From Actinocatenispora comari (lineage in GTDB: Bacteria > Actinomycetota > Actinomycetes > Mycobacteriales > Micromonosporaceae): a stretch of 64,000 bases of DNA. This document shows, one piece after another, positions 51,061 through 59,622 of the stretch (its first letter is position 1; every line of letters starts with the position of its first letter). The DNA is taken from positions 1 to 64,000 of the forward strand of contig NZ_BOPO01000117.1 in assembly GCF_017312725.1 (NCBI RefSeq). Reading direction: 5' to 3'. The notes beneath the pieces are model-generated. The model did not search any database. It saw only the letters and a program-made list of their open reading frames with translations, and was not told where the DNA came from. Made by a program: the position numbers and the translations under genes.

Positions 51061-51618
51061 CGCAGTGCGCGCCCTGGCGAGACGTTGCTCCGTCCGACGG
51101 ACGGCGCCCACGATCTCAGGCCGAGCACGCCGGATGAACCGGGTGACCACATGATCCGGGCCGTACCGCTGGTCAATCTCGTCTAGGCGTTCCGTGACTT
51201 CGAATGGCTGGCCGTCCGGCCCCGTGGTCATATCGCTGTACCACAGCGCATCCGTCGTCGCCGTACTCTCGTTGGCGAACTCCGCAGCGAGTACATCGGC
51301 AAGCCCGCGCTCATCCGCCTCGATCAACGCACAAGAGTGATTGGCGACCAGGGCAGTCACTCGCGGATCGAACTCATGCCGCCGGAGCCACCGGGCGCCG
51401 TCGAGCGGATGAAAGCCCGTGTCGACCAGTCCGCGAACGTAGCCGATGTCGTGCAGCCAGGCAGCAGCGACGAGCGGGTCGCGATCAGTTGGCTCTACGG
51501 CCGAGGAAGCCTCACCAGCAGTACGAGCTACCGCTTGGACATGCCGCCAGCGACGCGGAAGCTCCACACTCATGAGCCGCTCAGCGATCGCTCGCGCCTC
51601 CTCCACTAGCCCAGCCAT
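51052..51618 (-). CDS. HD-domain phosphohydrolase
   Basis: The 188-aa protein has the HD pattern: His in [10 protein letters not shown], then WLHDIGY (HD pair) and a downstream Asp. Relatives act on nucleotides. ATG 51618 is preferred because the upstream extension is Arg/Ser-rich. XRE-PLD, NUDIX and HD together form a recurring cassette in AICEs. Confidence 0.88.
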   Translation of the reverse strand: MAGLVEEARAIAERLMSVELPRRWRHVQAVARTAGEASSAVEPTDRDPLVAAAWLHDIGYVRGLVDTGFHPLDGARWLRRHEFDPRVTALVANHSCALIEADERGLADVLAAEFANESTATTDALWYSDMTTGPDGQPFEVTERLDEIDQRYGPDHVVTRFIRRARPEIVGAVRRTEQRLARARTASA

Positions 51619-51654
51619 GCTGACGACGCTACGCGACCAGGACACGGGGCGCAT

Positions 51655-52198
51655 CAGGCCGTCCGGTCGGTGAGAACTTTCTGTACGGGTTCAAGGCGGC
51701 CCTGACGGGCCGCGCGCGCCGCCGTTCGGGCCGCGTTCCGGCCGCTCTGCTGTCGCCCGCGGCCGGAACGCTCCAGGCCCGCGGCAGGCGCGCACACCAA
51801 CAGGGCCGCCACCCTCGCAAGTTCACACCGAGAGTGACGGCCTTGTCGCAACAGTCATGGGCTACTGACCGCGCCGGTCACCGCCGACGCCGGATGGCGG
51901 GGTACGGCGGGCGGGTCGACCGGGCGGCGGGTTGTCAGCTGGTGCCGGTTATGGCGCCTCCGGCGGGGGCGCTCAGGCTCCGGGATGGCCGGGGACCGCT
52001 ACCGGCCGCCGGGTTGCTGGGCGGGCACTGCCGCCATCCCGTCACCGACGCCCCAGGCACAGCCGAGCAGACCGCCGCCGGGGCCGCCAGCATCCGTGAG
52101 CAATGTGCAGACCGCGGAGGGTGGCGGCCCCGGCGGCGGCCCGCTCCCCAGAGGGTGGGACGACGGTGACGGGATGGCTAGGGAATGATGAATGGCGC
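51655..52198. other. Non-coding stretch inside the AICE
   Basis: No credible gene is seen in these 540 nt. The sequence is GC-rich with a perfect 10-bp hairpin GTTCCGGCCG/CGGCCGGAAC (51735-51744 with 51760-51769). It separates the HD gene from the lower-GC defence genes and could hold an origin or transfer site, but no known motif is recognised. Confidence 0.5.
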
Positions 52199-53071
52199 CT
52201 ATGCCGCGTTACTGATTCCGACTCGTGACTTCAGCTCGCTTGTCCAGGCTTCGGAATGCACTGGAGAACAGAACGCGACATGCAAAATGTGTTCGAGATG
52301 CTCTGGCTTCGTGACAGACGAGGGCGCTGTTCCAATTACACGCTTGAGCAGAGCGGCGAGCGCGGAAAGGAGATCTCTTCCTCGAAAATATGGCCTAGAA
52401 CCACGTGGGCAAGTTGGAGGATTCTCGATGGTTTCAGCTCCCTGCGCGAAGTCAACAAGAGTGTCTACAGGTGGTGGTGAGCCAGAACTCTTTGCGACTA
52501 ACGCCATGCAGTATGGACGAATTTTTAGTGCGCACGAGTCAGGGTCGATTTTTGCGCACACGTCAACCGCATCAAAGTTCAATCCCCATTGATGGTAAGC
52601 ATTGGCGGCACGCAGCCGCGCAAGCGGCTCTACTGCATGATACAGCGCCTTCTTTAGCTGAACTAGTCCTCCAAAGCGGTGCAGCTTATCCGCGCTAGCG
52701 ACTTCTGATACCAAGACTTTAAAGGCCGATGAGACGATCGCCATGGCTTCGAGATCGGCGTTCTCGTAAGGGAATATCGGAAGGCCCTCGGATTCGGCTG
52801 TCGCGATCTTATGATCGAAGTCGCGATCTAGGATTCCGAAAAGCCGCAGTGATGCGACGTTGAGTGCTTCGACTTCCCTTACCACGTTTAGGACATTTGG
52901 GCGACCGCCTACTGGAAAAACCGCACATTGATCTAATAGGACTTCCTCCAGAAACCGCGAATCGGAAGGTCCTTCCACCACAAGTACCGGGCGCGGGTCT
53001 GCTTGGTGATGCAGTCGAATTCGAGTAGCTGCTTCATCATAATTTTTGATTGAGTGTGGATCTGTCACCAT
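52199..53071 (-). CDS. ariB: DUF4435 TOPRIM-like protein, PARIS effector AriB-like
   Basis: The 290-aa DUF4435 protein has VLVVEGPSDSRFL (Glu33 of the TOPRIM fold), LFGILDRDFD (acidic DxDxD, 82-86) and YENADLEAM (Glu108). In PARIS the DUF4435 protein AriB is a TOPRIM nuclease released when the ATPase AriA senses a phage protein; it then blocks translation by cutting tRNA. The ATG at 53071 overlaps the stop of the ATPase gene by 7 nt. GC content is clearly lower than in the rest of the window, a sign of separate origin. The family link is strong; activity is inferred. Confidence 0.82.
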   Translation of the reverse strand: MVTDPHSIKNYDEAATRIRLHHQADPRPVLVVEGPSDSRFLEEVLLDQCAVFPVGGRPNVLNVVREVEALNVASLRLFGILDRDFDHKIATAESEGLPIFPYENADLEAMAIVSSAFKVLVSEVASADKLHRFGGLVQLKKALYHAVEPLARLRAANAYHQWGLNFDAVDVCAKIDPDSCALKIRPYCMALVAKSSGSPPPVDTLVDFAQGAETIENPPTCPRGSRPYFRGRDLLSALAALLKRVIGTAPSSVTKPEHLEHILHVAFCSPVHSEAWTSELKSRVGISNAA

Positions 53072-54381
53072 TGTACGGCCAGCTCCTCGACGATGTCCCA
53101 TCTGCCGTTGATGATTCCGGCCGAGTGGGTAGCGAGGATAATCTGAAGCCCGCAGATCGTTGCTACGTCGGTGATGTCGCTAATAAATGAATGTTTCCAG
53201 GCAGCGTGCAGGGATATTTCAGGTTCGTCAATCAGAACAACAGTGCCCGAACTGGTCGAAAACAACAGCATCGTAAACAGCGCCAATAGATGCTGCTCTC
53301 CAGAGGACAGGACGTTTACCGGTATCGGCTGTCCATCGAGGTTTGAATGGAAGACGAGACGGCCACTGCTGTCCAACAGGAGAGTCTTGCCGATGAATTT
53401 ATCGTTCACGATCTGTTGCAGGGTCTTAAGTCGCTCGTGAACCGGAAGGAGAGGAGTAATCTTCTTCTTCCAGTCTTCAATAAATGCCGACAGGACTCGT
53501 CGCTCAGTGGTGTCAAGCTCGCGGGATGGCAGTTCCATGTCCCAGCTTGCAGTAGACAAGCCACTTTTGAAGAGCTCCGCATTTTGCTCGGCGAGTTCAT
53601 CGTATTCTTCTATGAGAACTGACGAAGTGCGGGCACGTCCACCGGCAAATACTCTCGCTGCGAAACTTTCATCAGCTCGTTGGGATGCTGCGAGCGACAT
53701 CCTTCTTGCCTCGGTAACTTGTATCCGTACCTGATCGATATATTCATCGATTCTGGAATGATATCGCTGTGGATGACGCAGATCAGGATTCTGGAGTCCG
53801 GTGTCGAGTCGCTTGGTATCGATGAAGACAGAGCTAAGCTGTCCAAACTCGCGCCACCACGCTGGCCTCGGCGCCGTTTTTCGGCGTCTGGGTCGCGTGC
53901 CGCGAGGCTCTACGGCTGTGTTTATGTCATAGCGAATGAAATCCTCGACATAGTCTTCCGGAATAATTTCATTTGTGCGAGTATTCAGAAATACGCCATC
54001 CTCGATCTCTTGCCAGTAGTATGGGAGAGGCCGCCCCTCCGGCTTGATGCTCAGTTCGCCGTAGATTCGGCCGCGCGGCCCCTCGCCTCTCAGGGATACC
54101 TTCCTTTTTGTGTGGTCAGGAGAACTGATTGCGCGAATCAGTTTCCTCGTGTCTAACTCGATGACTATTTCTTTGAACGGCGTACGGAGGAGCGATTCTG
54201 GCCGATTGCCAAGGATGCCATGTATTGTGCGCAGGATATGGGTCTTTCCGACGCCATTTGGTCCTGCTATGATGCTAACGGGGCCATGATCACCGAAATT
54301 TAGATGATGCTCTGCATTTTCGTATAATAGGCCATTGGCGTCAAAGGACTTGATTTTCGGCAATGTGCCCTCCCTGGCCAT
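53065..54381 (-). CDS. ariA: AAA (ABC-like) ATPase, PARIS sensor AriA-like
   Basis: The 438-aa Rad50/OLD-like ATPase has Walker A GPNGVGKT (40-47), ABC signature SSGEQ (359-363), Walker B VLIDEPEISLH (383-392) and H-loop LATHS (His419), with a helical insertion of about 170 residues between. Length and gene order with the downstream DUF4435 gene match AriA of PARIS. A TTG at 54363 has a better ribosome site (GGGAGGG) than the ATG at 54381, so the true start may be six codons later. The only other close family is OLD/Gabija-type ATPases, which lack a DUF4435 partner. Confidence 0.85.
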   Translation of the reverse strand: MAREGTLPKIKSFDANGLLYENAEHHLNFGDHGPVSIIAGPNGVGKTHILRTIHGILGNRPESLLRTPFKEIVIELDTRKLIRAISSPDHTKRKVSLRGEGPRGRIYGELSIKPEGRPLPYYWQEIEDGVFLNTRTNEIIPEDYVEDFIRYDINTAVEPRGTRPRRRKTAPRPAWWREFGQLSSVFIDTKRLDTGLQNPDLRHPQRYHSRIDEYIDQVRIQVTEARRMSLAASQRADESFAARVFAGGRARTSSVLIEEYDELAEQNAELFKSGLSTASWDMELPSRELDTTERRVLSAFIEDWKKKITPLLPVHERLKTLQQIVNDKFIGKTLLLDSSGRLVFHSNLDGQPIPVNVLSSGEQHLLALFTMLLFSTSSGTVVLIDEPEISLHAAWKHSFISDITDVATICGLQIILATHSAGIINGRWDIVEELAVQW

Positions 54382-55062
54382 CTTGGATGTCGTTCATGTT
54401 TGGGTATAGTTGCGACTCAACTAGCCACATCGGATCTTAGTCCGCTTCGTGCCTGTTGGTGTGCCCACACAGGAAGACCGTGGGAATCGTGTGTCATGTT
54501 TCAGTCATCAGTCGTACGCACCAGAAGTATCGGAACGAGCCAGGCTTACGGTGCGATGGGCTTACTCGTATGTCTATATGGCCTCAAACCGTGCAACTGA
54601 GAGGTCCGTCGCAACTGCCCTGCCTGACGACCCATCCTCATGATCTGCCTGATGCGGGTGCTCCGCGTGCCCGTTGAGATGTGGAAGGCGTTCTTCCGCG
54701 GTGAGGCGTGGGAGGACAGCCAAGTCGGGGTGGTGCGGACTCGATGCTGATCGATCAGTGGGGTCCTTGACCATCTTGAGAGAGCAGCGCCCAACCTATG
54801 CCGATGGCTGCGCGAGACTGACGCCGATGCGACGTCAACGGACGCCAACGCCAACGACCGCGAGGCAAGGCCAGGGCCGGCTGAGGACCCTTGACCGCCC
54901 GGCCTGCTCCCGTCATGCACACGTTCCCGAGAGTCCGCTCCCGTGCCCCGTGCGTGCCCGTTGGAGCGCGGAACGAGGGGGAACCACGGTAACTGGCGGG
55001 AGAAAACCGAGGTCAGCACCGCCGGGCATAGGTGCAGATGGATCGGCAAGCCGTTGGCCGTC
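54382..55062. other. Non-coding right end of the AICE
   Basis: No convincing gene is seen in these 680 nt. The left part is AT-richer and must contain the promoter of the ATPase gene (CTATACC near 54405 on the minus strand). The right part returns to higher GC before attR. Confidence 0.5.
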
Positions 55063-55111
55063 TTAGGAGAGCGGTGCTCTATCCCCTGAGCTACGAGGGC
55101 AACGACCGGCG
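55063..55111. repeat. attR core (5' half of tRNA-Arg)
   Basis: This sequence is identical to 41045-41093. It holds only the 5' half of the tRNA and is not a gene. Beyond it lies the original upstream region of the tRNA. Confidence 0.93.
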
Positions 55112-55338
55112 CTCGGGCCGGCTGCCGGGCCTTCGGCCACCGTGGAGGCTACCGGATTCCCACCCCGCGCCCGCGGGCCCCAGCCGAAGCTTACCGGTCC
55201 GGTACCGGCGGGTCACAGCGAGATCCCGGCGTTCCGGACCGTTCAGGCCGCGACGCCGGTGCCGGAGACGGGGGAGGCTCCGGTACCGGCGTCGCGTGGG
55301 GGTGGGGGTAAGGCTTGTCTGCGCCGGCCTGGCCGGCT

Positions 55339-56307
55339 TCAGCCGACCCGGCCGTAGCCGTCCGGCGGCATCATGTCGACGCTGGCCTTCTGCACCGGCT
55401 CGCCGTAGGTCGGCGCGTGGATCACCTGGCCGCCGCCGATGTAGATCGCGACGTGCTCGTTCCCGCTGTAGAACACCAGGTCGCCCGCCTGCAGCTGGTC
55501 GCGGCTGATCCGGTGGGTCTGGCTGTACTGGGTGTACGAGCTGTGCGCGAGCGAGTAGCCGGCGGCGTTCCAGGCCATCATGGTCAGGCCGGAGCAGTCG
55601 AACGCGTCGGGCCCCGCGGAACCCATGTTGTACGGCTTGCCGAGCTGCGCCCACGCGTAGTCGACCGCCTTGCCGGCGGAGCCGGGCAGGTTCGGCGCCG
55701 GGCCGTAGTCGACGTTGGTGTCGTAGTTGGTGGGCGATCCGTATGCCTGGGTGCGCAGGTCGCGCAGCTTCTGCACGTCCTTGTCCAGCGACGTCTTCTG
55801 GCTGGCGAGCTTCTTCTTCGCCTGGGTCTGCTTGCCGATCGCGGTGTCCAGCGCCGCCTTCTGCTTGTCCAGCGCCGCCTTGGCCTTGCTGTACTCGGCG
55901 ATCTGCTTGCTCTGGCTGCGCGCCAACTGGTCGAGCAGCGAGAGCGAGTCGAGCAGGGTACTGGCGGAGCCGTCGGACAGGATCGCGTTGACCGCGCCCG
56001 GCTTGCCGCCGCGGTAGGCGGCCGCCGCCATCTTGCCGACCGACTGCTCGGCCGCGTCGACCTTCTTCTGCAGCGGCTTGAGCTTCTTGTTGACCGCCTT
56101 TTCCTTCTTCTTGCTGGCGGCCAGCTGGTCCTGGACCTTGTCGTACTCCTGGACGGCCTTGTCGAACTGCTTGGACTTGGCGTCGATCTGCTTGGTCAGC
56201 TCGGCCTCGGACGGTGTGGCGTGCGCCGGGGTCCCGAGCAGCAACAGGGCCATCGCGGTGAGCGCGGCCAGCAGCAGCAGACCGAAGGCCCGCAGCGGTC
56301 GCGGCAT
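55339..56307 (-). CDS. Secreted NlpC/P60 peptidoglycan endopeptidase with coiled coil
   Basis: The 322-aa RipA-like cell-wall hydrolase has a signal peptide (1-30, ending GTPAHA), a long coiled coil (about 35-200, rich in Lys/Gln/Ala) and an NlpC/P60 domain with the catalytic Cys in DAFDCSGLT, His in NEHVAIYIG and a polar third residue His in QVIHAPTYG. It cuts stem peptides. The start is ATG 56307, or a GTG at 56352 that would add 15 basic residues. It is preceded by a c-di-AMP riboswitch. Confidence 0.92.
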   Translation of the reverse strand: MPRPLRAFGLLLLAALTAMALLLLGTPAHATPSEAELTKQIDAKSKQFDKAVQEYDKVQDQLAASKKKEKAVNKKLKPLQKKVDAAEQSVGKMAAAAYRGGKPGAVNAILSDGSASTLLDSLSLLDQLARSQSKQIAEYSKAKAALDKQKAALDTAIGKQTQAKKKLASQKTSLDKDVQKLRDLRTQAYGSPTNYDTNVDYGPAPNLPGSAGKAVDYAWAQLGKPYNMGSAGPDAFDCSGLTMMAWNAAGYSLAHSSYTQYSQTHRISRDQLQAGDLVFYSGNEHVAIYIGGGQVIHAPTYGEPVQKASVDMMPPDGYGRVG

Positions 56308-56349
56308 GACAGCGGAGGTGGGCACCGGCAGCCGGCTCCTTCTTCCTCG

Positions 56350-56520
56350 CACCGCCTACCGGGTTAGCTGACGGGTTCGGGCGGGGAAGAAGTGCGCCCT
56401 ACCACGACCCGGAGGTCGTGGATTCACCCCAGGGAGGTGGGTCCCCGGCTCGCCGGCAAGCGCCAGGGGAGGCGGCTCACGCGGCAACTCGGCGGTGTCG
56501 CCCGGTGCCGCCCACGGGCA
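56350..56520 (-). promoter_or_regulatory. c-di-AMP riboswitch (ydaO/yuaA leader)
   Basis: On the minus strand the leader contains the conserved strings of the actinobacterial ydaO-type aptamer in the right order: CGCCGAGTTGCCGC, GGGGACCCACC, CTGGGGTGAATCC, GGTAGGGC and CGAACCCGTCAGCTAACC, then GGTAGGC. It ends about 45 nt before the ATG of the NlpC/P60 gene, a usual target: high c-di-AMP turns the wall hydrolase off. The 5' limit is approximate. Confidence 0.85.
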
Positions 56521-56707
56521 GGCGGCAGACATCCGGTCAGACGGGGAGTCACATTAGGAGTAACCGTCAGTCGATCGCAAGTCGCCCCCGGCGTGCCACT
56601 CACATTCGTTTCGGGAATTGATCCGTTCGCGTCCGAGTCACTCCGCTCCGTGGTTGGATACGGTAGGGGGGTATGGTACCGTGGAGCTCGAACGGGGAGG
56701 TGGCCAG

Positions 56708-56995
56708 ATGGCGGGTTACTGGTACAGCGACGACAAAAAGGCACTGTTGGCCCGGTTGCGGCGGATCGAGGGGCAGATCCGCGGTCTGGAGCGGATGGTC
56801 GAGCAGGACACGTACTGCATCGACGTGCTCACGCAGATCTCGGCGGCCACCAGGGCACTGCAGGGCGTCGCGCTCGGCCTGCTCGACGGCCACCTGTCAC
56901 ATTGCGTGGCCGAGGCCACGGCAAAGGGTGGCGAAGAGGCAGAGGAGAAGGTCAGGGAGGCCACCGAGGCGATCGCCCGGTTGGTCCGGTCCTGA
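56708..56995 (+). CDS. csoR: Copper-sensing repressor CsoR
   Basis: The 95-aa all-helical regulator has the Cu(I) ligand set Cys37 (DTYCIDVL), His62 and Cys66 (GHLSHC). Apo-CsoR represses and Cu(I) releases it. GGGGAGG precedes the ATG at 56708. Upstream, ATACGGTAGGGGGGTAT (near 56658-56674) resembles a CsoR operator with a G-rich centre. It is first in csoR-copZ-copA. Confidence 0.92.
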   Translation: MAGYWYSDDKKALLARLRRIEGQIRGLERMVEQDTYCIDVLTQISAATRALQGVALGLLDGHLSHCVAEATAKGGEEAEEKVREATEAIARLVRS

Positions 56996-57022
56996 CGCGG
57001 GTTCACCGTTGTGGAGGCAACC

Positions 57023-57226
57023 ATGGCAACTCAGACATACACCGTGACCGGCATGACCTGTGGCCACTGCGCCAGCGCCGTGAGCACCGAGCTTCGTGCG
57101 CTGTCCGGGGTGCAGGCGGTCCGGGTCGACGTGGCGAGCGGGCGGGTCGAGGTCGACGCGGACCAGCCGCTGGCGACCGACGCGGTGGCCGCCGCGGTCG
57201 ACGAGGCCGGCTACCAGCTGGCATGA
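57023..57226 (+). CDS. copZ: Copper chaperone CopZ
   Basis: The 67-aa heavy-metal-associated domain protein has the Cu-binding GMTCGHC near residues 10-16 and a ferredoxin-like fold length. It delivers Cu(I) to the ATPase encoded downstream. The ATG at 57023 follows GGAGG. A perfect hairpin starts directly after its stop. Confidence 0.93.
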   Translation: MATQTYTVTGMTCGHCASAVSTELRALSGVQAVRVDVASGRVEVDADQPLATDAVAAAVDEAGYQLA

Positions 57227-57258
57227 GAGATCCTGGCAGCCCGTGCTGCCAGGATCTC
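57227..57258 (+). terminator. Intra-operon hairpin between copZ and copA
   Basis: GAGATCCTGGCAGC pairs perfectly with GCTGCCAGGATCTC (14 bp) across the loop CCGT, beginning at the base after the copZ stop. There is no T tract, so it may be a partial terminator or an mRNA 3' stabiliser that gives more copZ than copA product. Confidence 0.75.
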
Positions 57259-57312
57259 GACGCCGGTGGCGCCGGCCGTGGTCGGCGCCACCGCACCGAT
57301 CGGGGAGGGTAG

Positions 57313-59622
57313 ATGTCTACTGTGGACAGTGACGGTGCCGCGGTCGAGCTGCGGATCGGCGGCATGACCTGCGCGTCCTGCGCGGCTCGGGTCGAGCGCA
57401 AGCTGAACAAGCTGCCCGGCGTGGCCGCCACCGTCAACTTCGCCACCGAGACCGCCCGGGTGCACTACCCGGCCGGTACCTCGGTGCAGGAGCTGATCGG
57501 CACCGTCGAGGCGACCGGCTACACCGCGCAGCCGCCGGAACCGCCGGCGTCGGAGTCGGTGGCCGGCGAACCGGCCGCCGACGAGCGGGACGAAGCCGAA
57601 CACTCGCTGCGTACCAGGCTGCTCGGCTCCGCCGTGCTCACGCTGCCGGTGCTGCTGCTCGCGATGATCCCGCCGCTGCAGTTCAACCACTGGCAGTGGC
57701 TCGCGCTGACGCTCACCTCGCCGGTCGTGGTGTGGGGCGCCTGGCCGTTCCACCGCGCCGCACTGACCAACCTGCGGCACGGTGCCGCCACCATGGACAC
57801 GCTGGTCTCGCTGGGCGCGACCGTGTCGTACCTGTGGAGCCTGTGGGCGCTGTTCCTCGGCGGCGCGGGCGGCGAGAACATGCGGATGAGCCTGCACCTG
57901 TTCGCCGGCTCCGACACCGGACCCCAGCTGTACCTGGAGGTCGGCGCCGCGCTGACCACGTTCCTGCTGGCCGGCCGGTACTTCGAGGCGCGGGCCAAGC
58001 GGCGGGCCGGCTCGGCGTTGCGGGCGCTGCTCTCGTTGGGCGCCAAGGACGTCACCGTGCTGACCGCGGACGGCCGGGAGCAGACCGTCCCCATCGGACG
58101 GCTGGCGGTCGGGGACCGGTTCGTGGTCCGGCCGGGCGAGAAGATCGCCACCGACGGCGTGGTCGAGTCCGGTACCAGCGCGGTGGACGCGTCGATGCTC
58201 ACCGGCGAGTCGGTACCGGTCGAGGTCGGCCCCGGCGACGAGGTCGTCGGCGCGACGGTGAACGCGGGCGGCCGGCTCGTCGTCACCGCCCGGCGGGTCG
58301 GCGCCGACACCCAGCTGGCCCAGCTCGGCCGGCTGGTCGCCGACGCGCAGAACGGCAAGGCACAGGTGCAGCGGCTGGCGGACCGGATCTCCGCGGTGTT
58401 CGTGCCGGTGGTGCTGGTCATCGCGGTCGGCACGCTGGTGGCGTGGCTCGCGACCGGGCAGCCGGCCGCGGCGGCCGTCACCGCCGCGGTGGCGGTACTG
58501 ATCGTGGCCTGCCCCTGCGCGCTCGGGCTGGCGACACCGACGGCGCTGCTGGTCGGTACCGGTCGGGGCGCCCAGCTGGGCATCCTGATCAAGGGGCCGG
58601 AGGTGCTGGAGTCGACCCGGCGGATCGACACCGTGGTGCTGGACAAGACCGGGACGGTCACCACCGGCCGGATGACGCACACCGACACGATCGCCGCCAC
58701 CGGCGAGTCGCCGGCCGAGATCCTGCGGTACGCGGGGGCGGTCGAGCACGCCAGCGAGCACCCGATCGCCCGCGCCGTGGCGGGTGCCGCGGCCGCGGCC
58801 GGCCCGCTGCCGGAGGTGCACGACTTCGCCGCGGTGGCCGGGTTCGGTGCACTGGCCACTGTGGACGGTCGGCGGGTCGTGGTGGGCCGGCCGGAGCTGC
58901 TGACCCGGGAGGGCCTGACGGTTGCGGCCGAGCTGACCGAGGCGATCACGACGGCCGGCGCGCACGGCGCCACCGCGGTGCTCGCCGGCTGGGACGGCGT
59001 CGCCCGGGGCGTACTGGTCGTGTCCGACACCGTCGCCGACGGTGCCGCCGAGGCGGTCGCGGCGCTGCGCGGGCTGGGGTTGCGGCCGGTGCTGCTGACC
59101 GGCGACCACGAGGCCGCCGCCCGTACGGTCGCGGCCGCGGTCGGCATCGACGAGGTGCACGCCGGCGTACTGCCGGCCGGGAAGGCCGACGTGGTCGCCG
59201 AACTGCAGCGGTCCGGCCGGGTGGTGGCGATGGTCGGCGACGGCATCAACGACGCCGCCGCGCTCGCCACCGCCGATCTCGGCATCGCGATGGGGACCGG
59301 TACCGACGTGGCGATCGAGGCGAGCGACCTGACCCTGGTCGCCGGCGACCTGCGGGCCGCGGCGGACGCGATCCGGCTGTCCCGGCGCACCCTGCGCACC
59401 ATCCAGGGCAACCTGTTCTGGGCGTTCGGGTACAACGTGGCGGCGATCCCGCTGGCCGCGCTGGGCCTGGTCACCCCGGTACTGGCGGCCGCGGCGATGG
59501 CGTTCTCCAGCGTGTTCGTGGTGTCGAACTCGCTGCGGCTGTTCCGGTTCCGGTCGGCGCCGCGCGCGGTGGCTCCGGTCAGGACAGCAGATCGGCGAGC
59601 TGACGCCCCAGCGCGGGGCTGA
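57313..59622 (+). CDS. copA: Copper-exporting P1B-type ATPase
   Basis: The 769-aa protein has an N-terminal metal-binding domain (GMTCASC, 17-23), eight membrane helices, the actuator loop TGES (297-300), the intramembrane CPC site (400-402), the phosphorylated Asp444 in DKTGT, a SEHPIA loop and GDGIND. It pumps Cu(I) out of the cell. GGGAGGG precedes the ATG. The last 44 nt overlap the convergent methyltransferase gene. Confidence 0.95.
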   Translation: MSTVDSDGAAVELRIGGMTCASCAARVERKLNKLPGVAATVNFATETARVHYPAGTSVQELIGTVEATGYTAQPPEPPASESVAGEPAADERDEAEHSLRTRLLGSAVLTLPVLLLAMIPPLQFNHWQWLALTLTSPVVVWGAWPFHRAALTNLRHGAATMDTLVSLGATVSYLWSLWALFLGGAGGENMRMSLHLFAGSDTGPQLYLEVGAALTTFLLAGRYFEARAKRRAGSALRALLSLGAKDVTVLTADGREQTVPIGRLAVGDRFVVRPGEKIATDGVVESGTSAVDASMLTGESVPVEVGPGDEVVGATVNAGGRLVVTARRVGADTQLAQLGRLVADAQNGKAQVQRLADRISAVFVPVVLVIAVGTLVAWLATGQPAAAAVTAAVAVLIVACPCALGLATPTALLVGTGRGAQLGILIKGPEVLESTRRIDTVVLDKTGTVTTGRMTHTDTIAATGESPAEILRYAGAVEHASEHPIARAVAGAAAAAGPLPEVHDFAAVAGFGALATVDGRRVVVGRPELLTREGLTVAAELTEAITTAGAHGATAVLAGWDGVARGVLVVSDTVADGAAEAVAALRGLGLRPVLLTGDHEAAARTVAAAVGIDEVHAGVLPAGKADVVAELQRSGRVVAMVGDGINDAAALATADLGIAMGTGTDVAIEASDLTLVAGDLRAAADAIRLSRRTLRTIQGNLFWAFGYNVAAIPLAALGLVTPVLAAAAMAFSSVFVVSNSLRLFRFRSAPRAVAPVRTADRRADAPARG

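Larger units (their letters stand above)
41045..55111. mobile_element. Actinomycete integrative and conjugative element (AICE)
   Basis: The 14.07-kb element is bounded by identical 49-bp repeats, one of them in tRNA-Arg. It carries tyrosine integrase, excisionase, a RepSA-like initiator, an FtsK/SpoIIIE-type DNA translocase and several transfer or accessory proteins typical of pSAM2-like AICEs, which replicate by rolling circle and transfer double-stranded DNA between mycelia. The leftward genes from 49,618 to 41,126 are almost all overlapping or closely spaced and look like one operon. The right end carries a lower-GC PARIS-like defence pair. All core functions appear intact. Confidence 0.92.

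Noticed and set aside
51834-52169. 111-aa open frame in the AICE gap
   Set aside because: Composition-driven frame with no ribosome site, no domain and no conserved look.
52199-54381. Gabija or OLD nuclease system
   Set aside because: The ATPase is similar, but it has no TOPRIM domain of its own and its partner is DUF4435 rather than a UvrD-like helicase; PARIS fits better.
54400-54690. Short frames at the right end of the AICE
   Set aside because: Several overlapping frames under 80 codons without ribosome sites or recognisable sequence.
55063-55111. Second tRNA-Arg gene
   Set aside because: Only the 5' half is present; the T arm and 3' acceptor are missing. It is the attR copy.
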